DNA of 64,000 nucleotides from CADEED01 sp963839685. GTDB lineage: Bacteria > Pseudomonadota > Gammaproteobacteria > Steroidobacterales > Steroidobacteraceae. How positions within the stretch are numbered: position 1 is the stretch's first letter; every line of letters begins with the position of its first letter. A model generated the notes under the pieces. The model searched no databases. It was not told the origin of the DNA and worked only from the letters and a program-made list of their open reading frames with translations. Both the position numbers and the translations under genes were made by a program. The stretch spans positions 620,001 through 684,000 of the forward strand of contig CAWIVS010000012.1 of NCBI GenBank assembly GCA_963839685.1, given 5' to 3'. Shown one piece after another: positions 44,987 through 54,320 of this stretch.

Positions 44987-45758
44987 ATGTTGCGGATTTT
45001 CTGCCTTCTGGTCGCGGTCCTCACGTTCGGATCGCCCGCATTTGCGCAGGACGACAAGAAGCCAGGGCTGCTGGTGTTCGCGGCCGCGTCGCTCACCAAC
45101 GTACTCGAAGAGCTGTCGACCAGCTGGACGTCGACCTCCGGCGTGAACGTCAAACTATCTTTCGCGGCGAGCTCGGTGCTGGCGCGGCAGATCGAGGCCG
45201 GCGGCAAGGCGGATGTCTTCATCTCGGCCGACCAGGAGTGGATGGACTACCTGCAGGCCCGCAATCTCATCGACAAGCCGGCGCGCCGGAACCTGGTGGG
45301 CAACCGCCTGGTGCTCATCGCGCCGGCCGACAGCAAGATCGAACTCAAGATCGCGCCGGGCTTTCCGCTCGCGACGGCGCTCGGCTCGGGCCGCCTGGCC
45401 ACCGGAGATCCGGACACCGTTCCCGTGGGTCGCTACGCGCGCTCTGCGCTCACCTCGCTCGGCGTCTGGGACGAGGTCCAGGATCGACTGGTGCGTGCCG
45501 ACAACGTTCGCAGCGCCATGATGTTCGTGGCGCGCGGCGAAGTGCCGCTGGGCATCGTCTACACCACCGACGCACTGGTGGATTCCAAGGTGCGGGTCGT
45601 CGATACTTTCCCGGCAAACACTCACGCACCGATCACCTATCCCGCGGCGACCGCTGCAGGGCGCACGCGGCGAGGCCGCGACTTTCGTCGCATTCCTCGC
45701 CAGCCCCGCCGCCGCGGAAACCTGGAAGAAATTCGGTTTCCTGGAGCTCGGGAAATGA
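44987..45758 (+). CDS. modA: ModA-like periplasmic molybdate-binding protein; one frameshift
   Basis: About 256 residues after repair. A signal peptide (LRIFCLLVAVLTFGSPAFA) is followed by the type II binding-protein fold: LLVFAAASLTNVLEEL, FAASSVLARQIEAGGKADVFISADQEWMD, TGDPDTVPVGRYAR and RGEVPLGIVYTTDA. These match ModA, which binds molybdate or tungstate for an ABC transporter. The frame breaks at about 45648-45656 (YPAAT to LQGARGEAATFVAFLASP), equal to one extra base. ATG 44987 is preferred to TTG 44978 because AGGA lies just upstream and the signal starts there. modB and modC are absent; a porin follows with an ATGA overlap. Confidence 0.85.
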
Positions 45759-47355
45759 AGTCCGCGCTACCCTGCGCGCCGCCGTGGCACTGGCCCTTGG
45801 CCTGGCGTGTCGCCCTGGCATTCGCCGATGAAGCGGCACTGAAGGCGGAGGTCGGACGCGCTGCGCGCTGCCATCGGCGAACAACGAGCGCTGCTCGAAG
45901 CGCAGGCCAAACTGCTCGAAGCGCAGCAGGCGCAACTCGAGGCGCTCACCCGCCAGCTGGGCCAGCCGAAGGTCGCGGCGGCGGAGCGCAGAAAGTCGCC
46001 GCCCCGGAGGCGCCGAAACTCACGTTCACCAACAACCGGCCCGACCATCACCGCTGCCGACGGCAACTCCTCGATCGCGGTTCGCGCGAACGTGCAGCTC
46101 GACGGCGCCATGTATGGCGAAGACAAGGAAGGCCCGCTCGACCACGGACTTATCGCCGCGGCTCGGTGGGCGCGGCCGCCAATCGAGAAAACAACGCCGC
46201 GCGCGACTTCAGCGATGGCTTCTATTTCCGCCGCGCCGTTTCGGCGTCGAAGGCACCATCGCGAGCGACTTCAACTATCGCCTGCTGCTCGAACTCGGCG
46301 GCAGTGGCACGGAAGGTCCGACGCGCATCAATGATGCGTGGATCGCGTACACGGGCCTCGCGCCGTTCACGTTCCAGCTCGGCGCTTTCTCGCCGCCCGC
46401 CAACATGGATGACGGCACCTCGCCCGAAGACCTGGTATTCCTCGAGCGCGCCAGCGCTTCCGAGCTCTCGCGCTCGCTGGGCGGCGCCGATGGCCGCATC
46501 GGCCTGGGGCTGAAGGCGAATGGCAAGCGCTGGATGAGCGCGTTTACGATGACGACGCGCACCGTGAACGACGCTGAAGTCTTCGACGCGCAGCTCGCCG
46601 CGGTCGGCGCGCCGGCGGTCTCATCGCGCACCGGCAGCGACTACAACGTGCATCTGGGCGCATCGGGAACCTACGTGTTCAGCCCGCCGACCAGGGCTCG
46701 TCGGCTGCGCCGCCGCGTCACGCCATCCGCTTCCGCGACCGGCCCGAAATCCGCGTCGACAGCGTCCGCCTCATCGACACCGGCGCCATCGACGCCGCGC
46801 ACGCCAGCGTGCTCGGCATGGAGTTCGGCGCCAACTGGAAGAGCTTCTATCTACAGGGCGAACACTTCTGGTTCGACGTCGAGCGCCGCGACGCCGCGGC
46901 CCTGCCCGATCCGGACTTCGCGGGCTACTACCTGCAGGGCAGCTGGATGCTCACGGGCGAGAGCCGCCGCTACAACCCGGTCACCGGCTCGTTCCAGAAT
47001 CCGCGCCGAAAGATGCGTTCTCGCGCGAAGGCGGCTTCGGGCGCGTTGGAACTGGCCGCGCGCTACAGCAACATGAACCTGAATTTTGAGGAAGGCGCTG
47101 GAAGGTATCGCGGCGGTGCGCCGGCAGCGTGCGCGGCGGCGAGCAGAACGTGCTCACGCTCGGCGTGAACTGGTACCTGAACCCGAACTTCAAGGTGATG
47201 TTGAATTACCTGCTGATCGACGTGGAGCGCCTGAATCCGGCGGGCCCGGGCAACACTGCGCCATTCGGCGCCGTCGCCCGCCACGCCGCCGATCGGCGTC
47301 GAGATCGGCCAGGATCTCGACGTCATCGCGCTGCGGACTCAGTATCAGCTTCTGA
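45755..47355 (+). pseudogene. OprO/OprP-type phosphate-selective porin, broken by about ten frameshifts
   Basis: Fragments in all three forward frames line up as one outer-membrane porin of the Porin_O_P family. Order: signal peptide (RAAVALALGLA), coiled coil (RALLEAQAKLLEAQQAQLEAL), barrel start (SIAVRANVQLDGAMYGED), DFSDGFYFRRA, FGVEGTIASDFNYRLLLELGG, GAFSPPANMDDGTSPEDLVFLER, VLGMEFGANWKSFYLQGEHF, ARYSNMNLNF, TLGVNWYLNPNFKVMLNYLLID, ending ALRTQYQ and a stop at 47353-47355. At least nine indels are needed, some insertions and some deletions. The density is far above the rest of the window. It may be a decaying gene or a poorly sequenced stretch. It overlaps modA (ATGA), so oxyanion passage is plausible. 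Confidence 0.75.
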
Positions 47356-47419
47356 GCCGGTTCAGGACGGAGGCGCACGTTACGAAACGCCGCTTTCCCT
47401 TCGATTGGCTCTGAATCGG

Positions 47420-48749
47420 CTATTCGAGAGGCTGGTCGTTGCCCTGGAGGCGCGACACCAGCGCCCGCAGGAACACGCGGTTGAAGCGCAGCTGGCAGGC
47501 GGCGGACACCTGCTCCAGCAGCGTCGAGCTCACGCGCAGCACGGAGACCGGTGTCTCCGCGCGGATGGTGGCCGTGCGGCGCGCGCCGCGCACGTAACTG
47601 GTCTCGCCGAAGCAGTCGCCGGAGTCCATCGATCCGAGCGTCTTGCCGTGGCGCTCCACGATGCACTTGCCGTCGACGAGGATGTAGAAGCGATCGTCCA
47701 TCTCGCCTTCCTTGACGATCTCTTCGCCCGCCGGGTAGTCGGTCATGGTGCTGGCGCGCAGCACTTCCCAGATCTCGGCATGGGAGAACTCGTGGAAGAA
47801 GCGCAGGCGGCGCAACACGTCGAACTGCGCCTGCTGGTCGATGCGCGCGTTCTGCTCGCGCAGCCGCTGGTGCACGCGGGTGAGTTCGGCGGCGAAGTCC
47901 GCGCCCGATTTCTGGCGCTTGTCCGGCGTCTTGAGCATCGCCTGCGCGACGATCTCTTCGAGCTCTTCCGGCACGTCCTTGCGCTGCGTGTGGATCGGCG
48001 GCGGCGTGGCGTACACGATCTGGTGCAGCAGCTTGACCAGATTGCCGGCGCGGAACGGCCGGGTGCCGGTGAGCAGCTCGTACATCACCGCGCCGAGCGA
48101 ATACAGGTCCGAGTGGTGCGTGAGCTCCAGGCTCTGCACCTGCTCGGGCGACATGTATGACGGCGAGCCGGCGATGCCCTCGATGCGCGAGATCTCCGAG
48201 TCCGCGACCAGCGCGATGCCGAAGTCGATGATTCGCACGTCGGAGTCCTGCGTGAGCATGATGTTCGACGGCTTGATGTCGCGATGGATCACGCCGCGCG
48301 TATGCGCGTAGTGCAGCGCCTTGGCGCACTTGAACATGATCTCGACCACGTCGTCGACGCGCAGCAGGTTGTCGGGCCGGCAGTACGCCGAGAGCGTCCG
48401 CGCTCCGTGCACGTGTTCGGTGACGATATAGCAGCGCCCGTTTTCTTCACCGGCGTCGTAGATGGGCAGGATGTGCGGATGCTGCAGCATGCCGACCATG
48501 TGCGCTTCCGAGAGGAACATCTTGCGGGCGATCTTGGCGCGCTCGTCGCTGGGATCCTGGTCCATGTTGTAGACCTTGATCGCGACGTCACGCCCGTAAT
48601 ACGGAGTCGTGCGATAGATAGACGGTACCGGTGGAACCCCTGCCAACTTCGTTGATGATTACATATTTACCGATGCGGTCCGGAACGCTGTTTTCCAGGA
48701 TCTTTGCTGCCTGAGCATCGGGGCCGGTCTTTGTGGCTTGCAGCGACAT
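47420..48749 (-). CDS. Ser/Thr protein kinase with C-terminal cyclic-nucleotide-binding domain; one frameshift
   Basis: About 442 residues when the N terminus is repaired. MSLQATKTGPDAQAAKIL begins at 48749 and leads to the glycine loop VGRGSTGTVYLSHD; one extra base near 48601-48612 then shifts to YYGRDVAIKVYN (catalytic lysine). The kinase has HRDIKPSNIML, IDFGIAL and GSPSYMSPEQ. Residues near the C terminus form a cNMP-binding (CAP-like) domain: FFHEFSHAEIWEVL, YPAGEEIVKEGEMDDRFYILVDGKCIVE, GDCFGETSYVRGARRTATIRAE. No membrane segment is seen. A second messenger such as cAMP may gate the kinase; FimV signalling in Pseudomonas also runs through cAMP. Targets unknown. Confidence 0.87.
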
Positions 48750-48899
48750 TAGTTTGATCGGCGTAAGGCAATGCGCCGGCGCGGGCTTCCCCGGGCCGGC
48801 GCGAACAATGAAACGTGGCGGCAGAATAAGGCCGCGGACCGGGCAGCCGGTGTGACCCGGTTCGAGGAATCAGGGGTGGCGGCGCCATGCCCGGCGCGC

Positions 48900-49885
48900 T
48901 CAGCGCGCGAAGTGATCGAATCCGGCGCCCGAGAACTGCATCACACCGCCGCGGGCGAAAACGCTGACGCCGTTTCCGGACACCAGCCTGCCGATGCGGG
49001 TCACCGGACCGAGGCCGAGCGCGATCGCATTCGTCATGGCGCCGAGTCGCGCGAGTGGCACCGTGAACAGTAGTTCGTAGTCATCGCCGCCGCGTGAGCG
49101 CGTATTCGCGCGCCAGCTCGCGCCCCACCGCCGACGATCAGCGCCTCGGAAACCGGCAGCGCCGCGGCATCGATCTCCGCGCCGCAGCCACTCGCCGCGC
49201 AGAGCTTTTCGAGGTCGCCGCCCGAGCCCGTCGGAGATGTCGATGCAGGCGCTCGCCAGCCCACGCAGCGCGACGCCGACTTCGCAACGCGGCGTCGGGA
49301 AACAGGAACCGGTCGCGCAGGATCTGCGCCGACATCCGATCGGCGATATGCAGCCGGTTCTGTTCGAGTGCCAGTCCCGCCGCGGCATCTCCGGGCGAGC
49401 CGGTGACGAATACCGCGTCACCGGGCTGCGCGCCCTTGCGCTCCAGTGCGACACCGATCGGCACGATACCCATGACCGTGACCGTGATCGTCAGCGGCCC
49501 GCGCGTCGTGTCGCCGCCGACCAGCGCCACGCCGTGCCGGCGGCACAGATCGCCGGCCGCGCGCGCAAACTCGCCCAGCCAGGTTTCATCCGAATCCGGC
49601 AGCGTCAGCGCCAGCAACGCCCACGCCGGCTCGGCACCCATGGCGGCAACATCCGAGAGGTTCACCGCAAAGGCGCGGTGTCCGATCGATGCCGGTGGCG
49701 AGCCGGGTGGAAAGTGCACGCCTGCGACCAGCGTATCGGTCACGACCACGAGCTCTCGCGACGAAGGCGGCATGAGCACGGCGCCGTCATCACCCACGCC
49801 GATGCGCACGTCGCCGCGGTCGGCTCCGAGGCGCTTGAAGTATCGGCCAATGAGCTCGAATCTCGGATTGCAGCCAAAACGCCAC
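48900..49885 (-). CDS. thiL: Thiamine-monophosphate kinase; several frameshifts
   Basis: ThiL phosphorylates thiamine monophosphate to the active diphosphate. Pieces in three frames assemble in order: EFELIGRYFKRLGAD, VRIGVGDDGAVLMPP, DTLVAGVHFPPGSPPASIGHRAFAVNLSDVAAMGA, VGGDTTRGPLTITVTVMG, GDAVFVTGSPGDAAAGL, GVALRGLASACIDISDGL, GDLEKLCAASGCGAEID, then GGDDYELLFTVPLARL to the stop at 48900. Breaks lie near 49866, 49285, 49215 and 49095. The start at 49885 (GTG) is the first in-frame candidate after nusB and is uncertain. The gene follows nusB, its usual neighbour. Confidence 0.82.
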
Positions 49886-49904
49886 TCGCGGCGAGCGAGC
49901 CGAA

Positions 49905-50348
49905 CTAGTGTTCGTGGGGACGCAGCGCACGGGCTGCCTGGTCCAGCACCGCGTTCACGAACTTGTGGCTGTCGGTGGCGCCAAAGCGCTTGGCGAGTCC
50001 TACCGCTTCGTTGATCACCACACGGTACGGCACGTCGGGCGCCGACTTGAGCTCATGGGCACCGACCCACAACACCGCGCGCTCGACCGGATCGAGCTCG
50101 GTCGGCTTGCGGTTCATCCACGCCGACAGCGCCACGTCCAGCACGTCGCTGCCGCCACAAATGTCGGTGACGAGCTGCTTGAAGTAACCGCGATCGGCCT
50201 TGTGCATGTCTTCTTCGGCCGCGAATTCGTTCAGCACGTCCTGCCAGGGCGAGGAGTTGATCTGCCAGCGATACAGCGCCTGCATGGCAAGCTTGCGCGC
50301 CACCGCGCGGCGCGCAGATGCCGGATTGATGCCGGTGCCGCGAGCCAT
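49905..50348 (-). CDS. nusB: Transcription antitermination protein NusB
   Basis: A 147-residue all-helical RNA-binding protein that joins NusE on boxA to prevent early termination in rRNA operons. Family marks are ARRAVARKLAMQALYRWQ near the N terminus, KLDPVERAVLWVGAHEL-type motif (here TELDPVERAVLWVGAHEL), PYRVVINEAVGLAKRFGATDSHKFVNAVLDQ. Intact. It follows ribH and precedes thiL, the order common in proteobacteria. Confidence 0.96.
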   Translation of the reverse strand: MARGTGINPASARRAVARKLAMQALYRWQINSSPWQDVLNEFAAEEDMHKADRGYFKQLVTDICGGSDVLDVALSAWMNRKPTELDPVERAVLWVGAHELKSAPDVPYRVVINEAVGLAKRFGATDSHKFVNAVLDQAARALRPHEH

Positions 50349-50370
50349 CAGCGCCGCCCCTTCTTTTTGC

Positions 50371-50884
50371 TCACGCGTTTCGCCGCCCGAGCCGTTCGGC
50401 GCATTTTTTTCGTGCTGAACGGCGCAGCAGTTCGATCATCTCGAGCGCGGCTTGCATCGACTCTCGCGCCTTTGTTCATGCGCGTCAACGCGGCACGCTC
50501 TTCGGCCTGCGCCTGGTTTTCGGTGGTCAGCACGCCAAAGATCACTGGCACACCGGTCGCCAGCCCCGCGTCCATCAAGCCACGCGCGCACTCACCGGCG
50601 ACGTACTCGAAATGGGGGGTGTCGCCGCGGATCACGCAGCCCAGCGCGATGACTGCGTGATACTCGCCACTGGCGGCAAAAATTGAGCGCGGCCAGCGGC
50701 AGCTCGAACGCGCCGGGCGTGCGTTGCACGACCAGCTCGCGTCGCTGCCGCCGTACGCTTGCCAGGCGCGCGTGGCGCCCTCGATCAGCTGGTCGACGAG
50801 CACCGCGTTGAAGCGCGCGGCAACGATGGCCACGCGATAGCCGCTCGCATCGAAACTCCGCTCGCTGGTATTGGATCCGCTCAT
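50371..50884 (-). CDS. ribH: 6,7-dimethyl-8-ribityllumazine synthase; three frameshifts
   Basis: Lumazine synthase condenses the ribitylaminouracil and dihydroxybutanone phosphate precursors of riboflavin. Fragments: VAIVAARFNAVLVDQLIEGA (start at 50884), ELVVQRTPGAFELPLAA, IFAASGEYHAVIALGCVIRGDTPHFEYVAGE with the catalytic histidine, GVPVIFGVLTTENQAQAEERA, then SMQAALEMIELLRR to a stop at 50371. Breaks fall near 50738, 50685 and 50460; each fits one extra base. The three clean blocks and normal order suggest an intact gene with sequencing errors. It lies between ribBA and nusB. Confidence 0.88.
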
Positions 50885-50915
50885 GGGCGCGGAAGTATAG
50901 CGAGATTGGCCGGGA

Positions 50916-52026
50916 TCACTCGGCCACGTAGCCCGTGATCTCGAGGCCAAAGGCCGCGATGCCCTGCAATTGCTTGGGCGTCGACAACACCTGCATGCGC
51001 GTCACGCCGAGATCCTTGAGGATCTGCGCACCAATGCCGTAGGTGCGCAGCACCTGCGGCGCAACCTGTGCGCTGGCGACGTGTTCGACGCGTTGCCCCA
51101 GCGCACTCACCGCGTCGGCGAGCTCCCGCGGCGTGGTGTGATCGCGCAGCACGATGACGATACCGGTGCCCTCCGCGGCGATGCGCTTCATGGCGTCGCG
51201 CAGCGACCAGGTGCGGCCCGTGTCGCGAACGCCGACCAGGTCGCCGAGCGTGTCGATGGGATGCACACGCACCAGCGGCGCGGACGTGGTTTCAATCGAG
51301 CCGCGCACCAGCGCCAGGTGCACGTCGCGATGCACGTGATCCTCGTAGGCAAGCAGGCGGAACGGGCCGAATTCGGTCTCGACCGATCTGCTCCGCGATG
51401 CGCTCCACGGAGCGCTCCTGGCGCAGCCGGTGACGAATCAGGTCGGCAATCGTCCCGACCTTGAGCTGGTGACGCTCGGCGAAGTGCTCGAGATCGGGCC
51501 GGCGCGCCATGGTGCCGTCGTCGTTCATGATTTCGACGATGACCGCGGACGGGTCGAGCCCGGCGAGCCGCGCAAGATCGCAGCCTGCCTCGGTATGTCC
51601 GGCGCGCGTGAGCACACCGCCGGGCTGCGCCATGACCGGGAAGATGTGCCCCGGCTGACGCAGGTCCTCGGGCCGCGCGTTGGGCCGCACCGCGGTGATG
51701 ATGGTGTGCGCGCGATCGTGCGCCGAGATACCGGTGGTCACACCTTCGGCGGCCTCGATGGACAGCGTGAAATTGGTGCGGTGTTCGCGGTGCGTGTCGC
51801 TCACCATCAGCGGCAGACGCAGCTGCCGGCAGCGCTCGGCGGTGAGTGTCAGGCAGATGAGGCCGCGCCCGAAGCGCGCCATGAAATTGACGTCCTCGGC
51901 CCGCACGTTCTGCGCCGCCATGATGAGGTCGCCTTCGTTCTCGCGATCTTCGTCATCCATGATGACGACCATGCGCCCGGCGGCGATGTCGGCGAGGATT
52001 TCCTCGATGGAATTGAGTGGCTTCAT
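50916..52026 (-). CDS. 3,4-dihydroxy-2-butanone-4-phosphate synthase fused to a degenerate RibA domain; one frameshift
   Basis: The N-terminal RibB domain makes the four-carbon precursor of riboflavin from ribulose 5-phosphate: MVVIMDDEDRENEGDLIMAAQ, MARFGRGLICLTL, DRAHTI and GHTEAGCDLARLAGL. The C-terminal domain has the fold of GTP cyclohydrolase II, but the zinc cysteines and GSLRCDCG-type motif are missing; the equivalent stretch reads VRVHPIDTLGDLVGV. It is thus probably the RibBX type, inactive as a cyclohydrolase. The frame breaks at 51379-51388 (EQI to ETEFGPFRLLAYED), one extra base. It starts 10 bp after ribE. Confidence 0.9.
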
Positions 52027-52036
52027 GGCGTGGACT

Positions 52037-52633
52037 TCATGCTGGCATCGAGTTCAGGCGCTCGACGTACCGCGCCAGCAGGTCGATTTCGAGGTTGACG
52101 CGCACGCCAGGCGCGAGCGACCCAAGGGTGGTCACCTCGAGTGTATGCGGAATGAGGTTGATGGAGAAATTCTGGCCGTCCACCGCATTGACCGTGAGGC
52201 TCACCCCGTCCAGGGTCACCGAGCCCTTGCGCGCGATGTAACGTGCCAGCGGGGCCGGCGCCACCAGCGTCACCGCGAGTGAGCGCGCGTCGCGCGCCGT
52301 GTGCAGCACTTCGGCGACCCCGTCGACGTGCCCGGAGACCCAGTGCCCGCCGAGGCTGTCGCCGGCGCGCAGCGACGGTTCGAGATTGAGGCGCGCCCCG
52401 GCGCGCTTGGCTCCGAGCGTCGTGACGCGCAGGGTTTCGCCGGAGACATCCGCCGCGAAGCTCGAACCATCGAGCACCGCGACCGTCAGGCATACGCCGT
52501 CGACGCAGATACTTGCGCCCAGGCCGAGACGCGTGGCATCGAGGGTCCGGAAGCCGACCTCCATGCGCTGGTCGCCGCCGCGCGGCTCCAGCCTGCGAAT
52601 CTCACCGACTTCCTGCACCAGTCCTGTGAACAT
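52037..52633 (-). CDS. ribE: Riboflavin synthase subunit alpha
   Basis: A 198-residue enzyme that dismutates two molecules of 6,7-dimethyl-8-ribityllumazine to riboflavin. It shows the two-fold lumazine-binding repeat: MFTGLVQEVGEIRRLE, GASICVDGVCLTV in the first half and GSVTLDGVSLTVNAV in the second, each half with SLGGH or similar; the N-terminal MFTGLVQ and the C-terminal trimer helix LLARYVERL are intact. It lies 13 bp after ribD and 10 bp before the RibB fusion. Confidence 0.95.
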   Translation of the reverse strand: MFTGLVQEVGEIRRLEPRGGDQRMEVGFRTLDATRLGLGASICVDGVCLTVAVLDGSSFAADVSGETLRVTTLGAKRAGARLNLEPSLRAGDSLGGHWVSGHVDGVAEVLHTARDARSLAVTLVAPAPLARYIARKGSVTLDGVSLTVNAVDGQNFSINLIPHTLEVTTLGSLAPGVRVNLEIDLLARYVERLNSMPA

Positions 52634-52646
52634 GCGCGCCAGCTTC

Positions 52647-53747
52647 CTACTTGCGCCTGGGCTGCAGGCGCAGCCGCAGGTCCGGTCCGACCGGCTGGCA
52701 TTCGACCAATTCGAATTGGCGCGCGGCTGACATCTTCATGAGTCTCCCAAGAGCGGCCAGCGGTTTCGCCTGATCGCCTAACAACTTCGGCGCCACGTAC
52801 AGCAGCCATTCGTCCATCAGCCCGGCCGCGATCAGCACGCCCGCAAGCTTGGGACCCGCCTCCACCAGCACGTCATTGATTTCGAGCTCGCCGAGCCGCT
52901 TCAGCACGCGCCGCAGATCGAGGTGATTGCGCGTGACGCGCACCCGCTCGATCCGCGCCGCGCCGAGCCGTTCCCCGGCACCCTTTACGCGACGTGCCGA
53001 GGCCGCGGCAAACAACATGACTTCGCCCGGCGGCCGCAGGATCCGCGCGTTCTTTGGTACCTGGCGACGTCGGTCGAGCACCACGCGCAGCGGCTGCTGC
53101 GGAGCCTCGATGCGCACGTCGAGCCTTGGATCATCCGCCAGGACGGTCGCCGCACTGGTGAGGATGGCGCCGCTCTGCGCGCGCCAGTGCTGCACATCCG
53201 CGCGCGCCTCCTCGCTGGTAATCCACTTGCTCGCGCCGTTCGCCAACGCGGTACGTCCGTCCAGACTCATCGCCGACTTGAGCCGCACGAACGGCCGGCC
53301 ATGGCGCATGCGCATGAAAAAGCCGGCATTCAGCGCCGCGGCCTCGCGCTCCAGCAATCCCCCCTGCACTGCCACGCCGGCATCGGCCAGGCGGCGCGCA
53401 CCCTTGCCATTCACACGCGGGTCCGGATCGCCGCTGGCGTACACCACGCGGCTCACGCCGGCGGCCAGCAACGCATCGACGCACGGCGGTGTGCGTCCAT
53501 GGTGATCGCAGGGCTCGAGGGTGACGTAGGCCGTGGCGCCGCGCGCCCGTTCGCCGGCGGCGCGGATCGCGTTGGGTTCGGCGTGGGCCTCACCGGGCCG
53601 TTCGTGCCAGCCCTCGCCCACGATTTCGTTGTCGCGCGCCAGCACGGCGCCGACGCGCGGATTCGGATACGTGCTGTACAACCCGCGTGCCGCGAGCTCC
53701 AGCGCGCGTCGCATGGCGACTTCATCGAATGCGCTGAAATCACTCAC
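52647..53747 (-). CDS. ribD: Bifunctional riboflavin deaminase/reductase RibD
   Basis: A 366-residue enzyme with two steps of riboflavin synthesis. The N-terminal cytidine-deaminase-like domain has the zinc site GEAHAEPNAI and LEPCDHHGRTPPC. The C-terminal reductase has RPFVRLKSAMSLDGRTA, DPRLDVR and VLVEAGPKLAGVLI. The GTG at 53747 is chosen because the homologous N terminus (FSAFDEVAMRRALELAARG) begins there; it overlaps the nrdR stop by 8 bases. The longer open frame upstream is nrdR in another frame. Confidence 0.95.
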   Translation of the reverse strand: MSDFSAFDEVAMRRALELAARGLYSTYPNPRVGAVLARDNEIVGEGWHERPGEAHAEPNAIRAAGERARGATAYVTLEPCDHHGRTPPCVDALLAAGVSRVVYASGDPDPRVNGKGARRLADAGVAVQGGLLEREAAALNAGFFMRMRHGRPFVRLKSAMSLDGRTALANGASKWITSEEARADVQHWRAQSGAILTSAATVLADDPRLDVRIEAPQQPLRVVLDRRRQVPKNARILRPPGEVMLFAAASARRVKGAGERLGAARIERVRVTRNHLDLRRVLKRLGELEINDVLVEAGPKLAGVLIAAGLMDEWLLYVAPKLLGDQAKPLAALGRLMKMSAARQFELVECQPVGPDLRLRLQPRRK

Positions 53748-54273
53748 GGCGTCCCCTGCGGGGTTTCGACGGCGACTCACCGGGCAACAGCTCGAGCTGG
53801 TCCTCGCTCGGAGTCCTGCCGCGCCGGTGGTGCAGGCGATCGACCTCTTCACGAAATGCCTCGACGTCCTGGAAGTGACGATAGACGGAGGCGTAGCGTA
53901 CGTAGGCGACTTCATCGAGCTTGTGCAGTTCTTCCATGACCAGTTCGCCGATCTGCCGCGACGTCACCTCGCGTTCTCCGAGGCTGCGCAACTTGCGGGT
54001 AATGTGTCCGACAGCTTCTTCCACCGATTCGCGTGACACCGGTCGTTTCTCCAATGCCTTCAGCAGCCCGCCGCGCAACTTGTTCTCGTCGAAGGGCACG
54101 CGGCTCTGATCGTTCTTCACGACCAGCGGCATGACCAGCTCGGCGGTCTCGAAGGTGGTGAAGCGCTCGCCACATTGCAGGCATTCACGCCGCCGGCGAA
54201 TCTGCGCGCCCTCGGCCGCGAGCCGCGAGTCGTTGACCTTGGTGTCCGGATGCGCGCAGAAGGGACAGTGCAT
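53740..54273 (-). CDS. nrdR: Transcriptional repressor NrdR
   Basis: A 177-residue zinc-ribbon and ATP-cone repressor of ribonucleotide reductase genes. MHCPFCAHPDTKVNDSRLA and RECLQCGERFTTFE supply the Cys4 zinc site; the ATP cone follows as VVKNDQSRVPFDENKLRGGLLKALEKRPVS. The C-terminal tail is basic. It sits between glyA and ribD, its typical place, with a 47-bp gap after glyA. Confidence 0.96.
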   Translation of the reverse strand: MHCPFCAHPDTKVNDSRLAAEGAQIRRRRECLQCGERFTTFETAELVMPLVVKNDQSRVPFDENKLRGGLLKALEKRPVSRESVEEAVGHITRKLRSLGEREVTSRQIGELVMEELHKLDEVAYVRYASVYRHFQDVEAFREEVDRLHHRRGRTPSEDQLELLPGESPSKPRRGRRE

Positions 54274-54320
54274 GGCACGTCCTCGCGACCTGCTAGGCGC
54301 CCCTCCTCAGGGGCCCCGCA

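Noticed and set aside
45755..47355. Programmed frameshifting in the porin
   Set aside because: Far too many shifts in both directions, with no slippery sequences or consistent context.
50371..52026. An FMN riboswitch upstream of the ribB-type gene
   Set aside because: Only 10 bp separate ribE and the RibB fusion and 31 bp separate it from ribH; there is no room for the aptamer.
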